NCBI RefSeq assembly: GCF_010731615.1
Contig: NZ_AP022618.1
Span: 3,410,001 to 3,474,000, forward strand
Direction of reading: 5' to 3'
Source of the DNA: Mycolicibacterium insubricum
Lineage (GTDB): Bacteria > Actinomycetota > Actinomycetes > Mycobacteriales > Mycobacteriaceae
DNA: 64,000 bases
A program made the translations under genes and the position numbers. The notes beneath the pieces were generated by a model. That model was not told where the DNA came from. It made no database searches and saw only the letters and a program-made list of their open reading frames with translations. Shown here piece by piece: positions 58,780 to 64,000 of this stretch (position 1 is its first letter; the number at the start of each line of letters is the position of its first letter).

Positions 58780-59850
58780 TCAGCGGCTGCCCAGCACCTC
58801 TCCGATATACAACGCAACAGCGGCGACGCTGGAAATGGTTCCCGGATAATCCATCCGGGTCGGTCCAAGCACGCCCATGCCGCCGTAGACGGTATCCATT
58901 GTGCCGTATGTAGTGGTAACCACCGAGGTCCCGGCCATCTCCCCGGCCCCGGCGGCCACCTCCGTCTCGTGGCCGATGCGCACGGTCACCTTACCGGCCT
59001 CCTGCTGCGCGGCCAGCAGCTTGAGCACCACCACCTGCTCCTCCAGCGCCTCCAGCACGGTGCGCAGCGAGCCGCCGAAATCGGCGGTGTTGTGCGTGAG
59101 GTTGGCGGTCCCGCCGGTCAGCAGCCGCTCCTCGCGATGCTCGACCAGGGTCTCCACCAGCACGGTCGCGGCCCGGCCGATCGCGTCGGCCAGCGGATTG
59201 CCGGCGCCCATCGGCTGGTTGCGGTCCCCGCCGACCAGCTGGCCGGCCAGGTCCGCCACCGCGATCGACGCGGCCGAGAGACTCTTGCCGTCCAGTGCCT
59301 TGCCCAGCAGATCCCGCAGCTGGGCCAGTTGATGCTCGTCGAGGGGGTTGCCGAGCTCCACGATGCGCTGATCGACCCGGCCGGAGTCGGTGATGACCAC
59401 CAGCAGCAGCCGGGCCGGGGTGAGCGCGACGACCTCCAGGTGGCGCACCGTGGACGCCGACAGCGTCGGGTACTGCACGACGGCGACCTGGCGGGTCAGC
59501 TGCGCCAGCAGTCGCACCGCCCGGCGCAGCACGTCGTCGAGGTCAACGCCGGAGTCGAGGAAGTCCAGGATCGCGCGGCGCTCTGGGGCCGACATGGGTT
59601 TGACGCCATCGAGCCGGTCGACGAATTCTCGGTAGCCCTTCTCGGTGGGGATGCGCCCGGAGCTGGTGTGCGGCTGGGTGATGTAGCCCTCGGCCTCCAG
59701 CACGGCCATGTCGTTGCGGACGGTGGCGCTGGAGACACCCAGGTTGTGGCGTTCGACGAGGGTTTTCGAGCCGATCGGTTCGCGGGTCGCGACGAAGTCG
59801 GCCACGATGGCCCGCAGCACCCCGAAACGGCGGTCGTCGGCGCTGCTCAC
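58780..59850 (-). CDS. hrcA: Heat-inducible repressor HrcA
   Basis: This 356-residue repressor has the N-terminal winged helix ([47 protein letters not shown]) and C-terminal dimerisation and GroE-contact regions ([31 protein letters not shown]). It binds CIRCE operators at groEL genes elsewhere. I see no CIRCE inverted repeat upstream of hrcA itself. It corresponds to Rv2374c. The start is GTG or ATG at 59850. Confidence 0.95.
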   Translation of the reverse strand: MSSADDRRFGVLRAIVADFVATREPIGSKTLVERHNLGVSSATVRNDMAVLEAEGYITQPHTSSGRIPTEKGYREFVDRLDGVKPMSAPERRAILDFLDSGVDLDDVLRRAVRLLAQLTRQVAVVQYPTLSASTVRHLEVVALTPARLLLVVITDSGRVDQRIVELGNPLDEHQLAQLRDLLGKALDGKSLSAASIAVADLAGQLVGGDRNQPMGAGNPLADAIGRAATVLVETLVEHREERLLTGGTANLTHNTADFGGSLRTVLEALEEQVVVLKLLAAQQEAGKVTVRIGHETEVAAGAGEMAGTSVVTTTYGTMDTVYGGMGVLGPTRMDYPGTISSVAAVALYIGEVLGSR

Positions 59851-59926
59851 GGTAGGTGTCTCCCCTCTGCTGCGGTGTTGCGCCCAGCTTACGGCGGCCC
59901 GATACCCGAGCGGTTAACGTGTGCAC

Positions 59927-60277
59927 ATGATCTTCAAGGGTGTCCGGGAGGGCAAGCCGTATCCCCCACACCAACTACAGCATCGGGACTGGGCGAAGAT
60001 CCCCCCTCGACAGATCCGGCTCGATGAGCTGGTGACCACGACGACGGTGCTGGCCCTGGACCGCCTGCTGTCGGAGGACTCGACGTTCTACGGCGACCTC
60101 TTCCCGCACGCGGTGAAGTGGAAGGGCGTGGTGTATCTGGAGGACGGTCTGCACCGCGCGGTGCGGGCCGCCCTGCGCAATCGGACTGTGCTGCACGCCC
60201 GGGTGTTCGACATGGACACCGGCCTGATCCCGCCGGCCGGGCCGCCGTCGGGGCCGCCGAGCATCGTCCGCGGCTGA
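59927..60277 (+). CDS. Conserved hypothetical protein (Rv2375-like)
   Basis: This 116-residue protein is nearly identical, in the stretch VTTTTVLALDRLLSEDSTFYGDLFPHAVKWKGVVYLEDGLHRAVRAAL, to what I recall of Rv2375, and it lies in the same place beside hrcA. ATG 59927 starts MIFKGVREGKPYPP; GTG 59921 is 2 codons upstream. A Pro/Gly-rich tail follows. The function is unknown; its isolation and divergence from hrcA give no more clues. Confidence 0.83.
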   Translation: MIFKGVREGKPYPPHQLQHRDWAKIPPRQIRLDELVTTTTVLALDRLLSEDSTFYGDLFPHAVKWKGVVYLEDGLHRAVRAALRNRTVLHARVFDMDTGLIPPAGPPSGPPSIVRG

Positions 60278-60350
60278 CTCTTGCGTTCGTCCGCGCTGAC
60301 TTTTCCGCGCTCGTTCGCGTCTCCCGCGCCGGCTCTTCCGCGCTTACTCG
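60273..60350. repeat. Degenerate short repeats after the Rv2375-like gene
   Basis: Three variants of GCTGACTCTTGCGTTCG/CGCGCTGACTTTTCCGCGCTCG occur with roughly 22-33 bp spacing. They overlap the gene's last codons and lead to the HNH gene end. Copies are imperfect; I see no dyad symmetry. Confidence 0.45.
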
Positions 60351-60369
60351 AGGCTCGGCCCCAAGTTCT

Positions 60370-61845
60370 CTAGCTGCGTAGTGTTCCGGTGGTTCTGGGT
60401 CGGTGGTGGTAGCGGGTGAGTAGGCGCACCGGGTGGTGGTAGTTGTTGACCCGCGGTCCGTCGGTGTCGAGTTTGGGGGGTGGGACCCATTCGACGAGGC
60501 CGTCTTTGCGCAGGCGGACGGTCCAGCGGGTGTTGGGGTGGCCTTCGGTCATCCGGTGATGGCCCGGACAGGTTTGGGCCATGGCATCGACGTTGGTCTG
60601 TCCCACACCGCGCCAGGGGTCGCAGTGGTGGATCTCGCACCGGTACCCGGGAGTGGTGCAGGTGGGGAACGTGCACCCCAGATCGCGGGCGTAGAGCACG
60701 ATCCGCTGCCCCGGACTCGCGGTGCGCCGGGTGCGTCCCAGGTACAGGGGGATGTTGGTGTGGCGGTCGAACACCGTGAGGTAGTGATAGGCCTCGCGGG
60801 CTTCGCGGATCACATCCGACATGGGCAGGACGGTGCCCCCGGCGGTGATGCCCACTCCGGTCGCGTCGGTCAAATCTTGCAGGGTGGTGGTGATGACGAT
60901 GGTCGCCGGTAGGCCGTTGAGTTTGCCGAGGCTGCCGGAGGCGAGGACGGCACGTGCGGCGGCCAGTAGCGCGTCGTGGGTGCGCTGCTCCACACTGCGT
61001 TTGTCACCATCGATCTGTTCGGCCGACGGGGTCCCCTCAACGCAGGGATCCTTCGGGGTGGGGTCGCACATGCCGGGGGCGCCGAGTTTGGCGCAGATCA
61101 CTTCGACGGTGGCCCGCCACTGCGGGGTGACCCAGCCGGTGAGTTTGCTCATCCCGTCGACGCCTTGGGGGCCGATGACGATACCGCGCCGCCGCGCCCG
61201 GTCTTCGTCATCGAGGGGCCCGTCGGTGTCGATCATCGACGCCAACCGCAACGCCAGGGTGCGCAGGTCTTCGGGGGTGGCGTCGGTGGCGTATCCGGCG
61301 AGCTCGGCTTCCACCTCGGCGCGCAGTTCCGGGTCGACGCGCTGGGGCAATCTGGCCATGAAGTCGGCGATGACGGTGACGTGTTCGCCGCTGATGCGCC
61401 CGTCGGCGACCCCGGCCGCGGTTGCGGGCAGTTTCGGCGGCAACGCCGGGCCGGTGACGGTGAGCTGCGGGGACAGTAGGGCCGCGGCGCGCAGCCGGGT
61501 GTGGACGGCGCGGCGGCTGATCCGCAAACGGGTCGCGAGCAGCTCCACCACACTTTTGGCGCCGAACTCTCGCGGGCTGAGCCGGGCCAGGCGGCCCATG
61601 ACTCGGTGATCGGTGACCGCATGGGAGCGGGTCATGGCTTCTAAACGCTCGGCGACGGCCAGCACATCGGCCTCGGTCAGTGCGTCGAGGTTCAACGCGT
61701 CGAAGTCGGAGGCGGCGGCCTCCAGCCGGCCCAGAGCGGCGGCCACGGTCCCGCGATCCGCCAGCCGGCCCACCAGCCGGGCCACCCCCGGCTCCGGGAG
61801 CCCACATCCGGGAATCCCCTCCCCGGGAACCGTCGTCGAACTCAT
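60370..61845 (-). CDS. DUF222/HNH endonuclease (13E12 repeat family)
   Basis: This 491-residue protein has an N-terminal DUF222 region (LEAAASDFDALNLDALTEADVLAVAERLEAMTRS and further) and a C-terminal HNH nuclease (CTFPTCTTPGYRCEIHHCDPWRGVGQTNVDAMAQTCPGHHR). The family, known in M. tuberculosis as 13E12 repeats, is present in many variable copies and linked to mobile DNA. ATG 61845 (MSSTTVP) is preferred over TTG 61851. It lies between the Rv2375-like gene and the NRPS end, where M. tuberculosis has cfp2 and mbtH. Its cellular role is unknown. Confidence 0.9.
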   Translation of the reverse strand: MSSTTVPGEGIPGCGLPEPGVARLVGRLADRGTVAAALGRLEAAASDFDALNLDALTEADVLAVAERLEAMTRSHAVTDHRVMGRLARLSPREFGAKSVVELLATRLRISRRAVHTRLRAAALLSPQLTVTGPALPPKLPATAAGVADGRISGEHVTVIADFMARLPQRVDPELRAEVEAELAGYATDATPEDLRTLALRLASMIDTDGPLDDEDRARRRGIVIGPQGVDGMSKLTGWVTPQWRATVEVICAKLGAPGMCDPTPKDPCVEGTPSAEQIDGDKRSVEQRTHDALLAAARAVLASGSLGKLNGLPATIVITTTLQDLTDATGVGITAGGTVLPMSDVIREAREAYHYLTVFDRHTNIPLYLGRTRRTASPGQRIVLYARDLGCTFPTCTTPGYRCEIHHCDPWRGVGQTNVDAMAQTCPGHHRMTEGHPNTRWTVRLRKDGLVEWVPPPKLDTDGPRVNNYHHPVRLLTRYHHRPRTTGTLRS

Positions 61846-61911
61846 ACCCAAACGCTAGTTCGAGCCACTGACAAAAACGCCGGTCAGACCGACAAAACAA
61901 GACCCCAAACC

Positions 61912-64000
61912 CTAAGAATCCTGTGAGAAATTATCGGGGCGGGTCGCCATCGGCGCCAGCGGCGGAAGGGCTGCGTCAGCGCCGCCGCCAACGGGCTCGA
62001 CAGCGTCCGTTTCGGCCGGGCGATCGTCGGCCTCCCCGGTCAGCACCGCCCCCGCGGCGACCCGGTCCACCCGGCCCTCGGCGGTATACGGCAGCCGGCC
62101 GGTCAGCCGGATCACCGTGGGAACCTGGTGTACCGGCAGCAGCCCGGACATCGCCCGGGCCAGCCGCTCCTCGGTCATCTCCGGGTCGTCGACCTGCACC
62201 AGCGCGGCCAGCACGCCGCCGTCGTCGCCGGGCAACGCGAGCACGACCGCGCCGGCGACCCCACGGATGCGGTGCACGGCTGTGGTCACCTCGTCGAGAT
62301 TCACCCGCCGGTCACCGATCACCGCCTCGTTCCCGGCCCGGCCGACGACTTCCAGCGTGCCGTTCGGCCAGTACCGGGCCCGGTCGCCGGTGCGGAACCA
62401 CCGGCCGCCGTTGTCGTCGGTGAATCGCAGGGCGGTCAGCTCCGGGTCCCCGGAGTAGCCCTGCGCCAGTCCTCGCCCACTGATCAGCAGCTCCCCGACC
62501 ACCCAGTCCGGGCAGTCGGCGCCGTCGGCGGTGACCACCCGGCAGGCGGTGTTGGGCAGCGGCCTCCCGTAGGGCAGCCCGGTCCAGTACGACGGGATGA
62601 TCGCCGGTTCGCAGAAGCAGGCGGCCAGCGCCGTCTCGGTCGAGCCGCCCAGGCCGATGAATCGGGTCTGCGGAGCCTCCCGGCGCACCGCGGTGGCCAG
62701 GTCGACGTGGATCGGATCGGAGCCGGTGACCACCACCCGCAGCGACCCGAGCCGCCCGGCCCCCGCCTCGATGAGTTGCCGCACGGCGCCGGGGGCGGCG
62801 TTGAGCACGGTGACGCCGTAGGCGGCCACCAGCCGGGCCCACGCCGCCGGGTCGCGCCGGCGCGCCTCGTCGACGACGACCACGGTTCCGCCGGTGGCCA
62901 GGGTGGCGAACACGTCGAGGATCGTCCAGGCGGTGGCCGACGGCGACACGGCCAGGACCCGGTCGGCGGGGCTCAAACCGAAGTGGCGGGCCGCGAATTC
63001 GACGGTGTTCATCAGCGCGTCGTGGGTCAGCTCGACGGCCCGGTGCGATCCGGCAGTGAACAGGATCGCCGCCCGGTCGCCCGGATCGCCGTCCACCGGC
63101 TCGGCGCGGTGACCCTCGGCGACCGCGTCGGCCACCGACAGCGCGCCGGTGACGGGTTCGGCCGCCGCGGACAACACCAGCGCCGGCTGCACCGGCAGGT
63201 CGGCCGGATCGGTGACCGGCAGGAAGGCGGCCCCGGCGGCCAGTGTGCCCAGCAGCGCGGCGATGTAGTCGATGCCGTCGCCGGTGACCGAGACGATGTC
63301 ACCGCGGCCCACCCCGCGCCGGGTCAGCGCCGACGCGACCGCCAATGCCCGCCGGGCCAGGCCGAGGTAGCTGATCTGGCCGGTGGCCGCGATCACCGCA
63401 ATGGCGCTCGGCTGCACCTGCGCGGCACGGAAAAGACCGTCGTGCAGGCGTTTTCCGCTCGGCACCGAGGTCGCGGCGTTCAGTGCGGCGCGGATGGAGA
63501 ACTGGCCCTCGGGCACCACCGAGCTGGCCGCGACGGTCCACGGGTCGACGTCAGCGGTGGTGTCGGCCAGTCGCACCAGTTCGTCGACATAGTGCGCGAA
63601 CATCGCGTCCATGGCGCCCGGGCGGAAGACGTCTTCGCGCACGCTCCAGTTCACCAGCAGCTCACCGCCGACCTCGATGACCTGGACGTCCAGGTCCACC
63701 CCGGGTATCCGGGTGGTCAGCCAGACCGGCTCGCCGAACGTCGCGGTGACCGCGGGGGTGAAGAAGTCACCGGCGCCGAGCAGGCCGGTGAACGCGACCG
63801 GGGCTGCCTTTTCCCGGTGCACGGCCAGCTCCTCGAGCACCGCGCGGCCGGGGTAGCCGGCGTGCGCGGCGGCCTCGCCGACGGCGGCGGTCACCGCGCG
63901 GGCGCAGTCGACTGCGGTGACGGCCGCGCCCGGATCCACCTGCACCGGCAGCACCGAGCTGAAATCGCCGACCAGCCAACCGACTTGGGCGTGCACGGGG
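61912..64000 (-). CDS. Nonribosomal peptide synthetase, Cy-A end, 5' part outside window
   Basis: This open frame runs off the right edge. It starts inside a heterocyclisation-type condensation domain: VGDFSSVLPVQVD resembles the Cy motif VGDFT-x-L, and LDVQVIEVGGELLVNWSVREDVFRPGAMDAMF resembles the Cy C-terminus. An adenylation domain follows, but with decayed motifs: A3 is ILFTAGSHRAVELTHD instead of TSGTTGxPKG, A8 is GRAGNEAVIGDRRVN, and A10 is EGRVDR in place of NGKVDR. GGSTETA (A5) and FRTGD (A7) remain. The protein ends about 40 residues later with no carrier domain. It may belong to a mycobactin-like cluster, as in M. tuberculosis this position leads to mbtH-mbtB. Confidence 0.85.
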   Translation of the reverse strand, partial: PVHAQVGWLVGDFSSVLPVQVDPGAAVTAVDCARAVTAAVGEAAAHAGYPGRAVLEELAVHREKAAPVAFTGLLGAGDFFTPAVTATFGEPVWLTTRIPGVDLDVQVIEVGGELLVNWSVREDVFRPGAMDAMFAHYVDELVRLADTTADVDPWTVAASSVVPEGQFSIRAALNAATSVPSGKRLHDGLFRAAQVQPSAIAVIAATGQISYLGLARRALAVASALTRRGVGRGDIVSVTGDGIDYIAALLGTLAAGAAFLPVTDPADLPVQPALVLSAAAEPVTGALSVADAVAEGHRAEPVDGDPGDRAAILFTAGSHRAVELTHDALMNTVEFAARHFGLSPADRVLAVSPSATAWTILDVFATLATGGTVVVVDEARRRDPAAWARLVAAYGVTVLNAAPGAVRQLIEAGAGRLGSLRVVVTGSDPIHVDLATAVRREAPQTRFIGLGGSTETALAACFCEPAIIPSYWTGLPYGRPLPNTACRVVTADGADCPDWVVGELLISGRGLAQGYSGDPELTALRFTDDNGGRWFRTGDRARYWPNGTLEVVGRAGNEAVIGDRRVNLDEVTTAVHRIRGVAGAVVLALPGDDGGVLAALVQVDDPEMTEERLARAMSGLLPVHQVPTVIRLTGRLPYTAEGRVDRVAAGAVLTGEADDRPAETDAVEPVGGGADAALPPLAPMATRPDNFSQDS

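Noticed and set aside
59851..59926. CIRCE operator upstream of hrcA
   Set aside because: No TTAGCACTC-N9-GAGTGCTAA-like inverted repeat was found in the gap.

Overview
This 64 kb window comes from a high-GC actinobacterium of the Mycobacterium/Mycolicibacterium group. The signs are an antigen-85 mycolyltransferase end, a cutinase, an MmpL transporter of the MmpL4/5 type, a WS/DGAT acyltransferase, a CYP144-like P450, an F420-type luciferase-like oxidoreductase, frequent GTG/TTG starts and a siderophore-type NRPS at the right edge. Many genes match M. tuberculosis proteins I know by sequence. From about 27.5 kb rightward they follow the M. tuberculosis order Rv2314c to Rv2375 with gaps: tldE-tldD, uspABC, an ECF transporter with its MarR regulator, lppP, dnaG, dgt, a TPM protein, glyS, smtB-zur, uppS, recO, amiA2, era, a CorC-like protein, ybeY, phoH, rsmE, dnaJ2 and hrcA. 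No database search was run. Names rest on motifs, remembered sequences and gene order.

Left part (1-25 kb). A truncated antigen-85 gene is followed by a P450 divergent from a TetR gene, with a palindromic operator candidate between them. Next come two membrane Ser/Thr kinases of different architecture, placed around a glycogen phosphorylase/NCS2 purine permease pair, and then an SLC13-like anion transporter. One kinase carries an extracytoplasmic solute-binding-protein domain as its likely sensor. A cutinase and an MmpL gene with a good IdeR-box candidate follow, then an LLM oxidoreductase, a PepSY membrane protein, a WS/DGAT enzyme, a cold-shock protein with a perfect hairpin terminator, an alpha/beta hydrolase, a lipoprotein alkaline phosphatase, a small lipoprotein and a nucleoside deaminase that appears to be exported.

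Middle (25-38 kb). A CAU tRNA lies beside a compact VapBC toxin-antitoxin pair preceded by two palindromes exactly two helical turns apart. A CYTH protein and an AhpD-like protein follow. TldDE is divergent from the UspABC sugar importer, which lacks its own ATPase. The ECF transporter (EcfT plus a membrane-ABC-ABC fusion) is divergent from its MarR regulator across a perfect 13-bp palindrome. LppP, tRNA-Asn and an unusual 90-bp-period tandem repeat complete the section.

Right part (38-64 kb). This is mostly housekeeping: an acyl-CoA oxidase-like enzyme, DNA primase, dGTPase, GlyRS, a zinc-sensing smtB-zur operon, and dense minus-strand operons for recombination, isoprenoid, ribosome maturation and chaperone functions. 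The end is accessory: a DUF222/HNH (13E12-type) gene, then the 3' part of a Cy-A NRPS gene whose adenylation domain has degenerate core motifs and which ends without a carrier domain.
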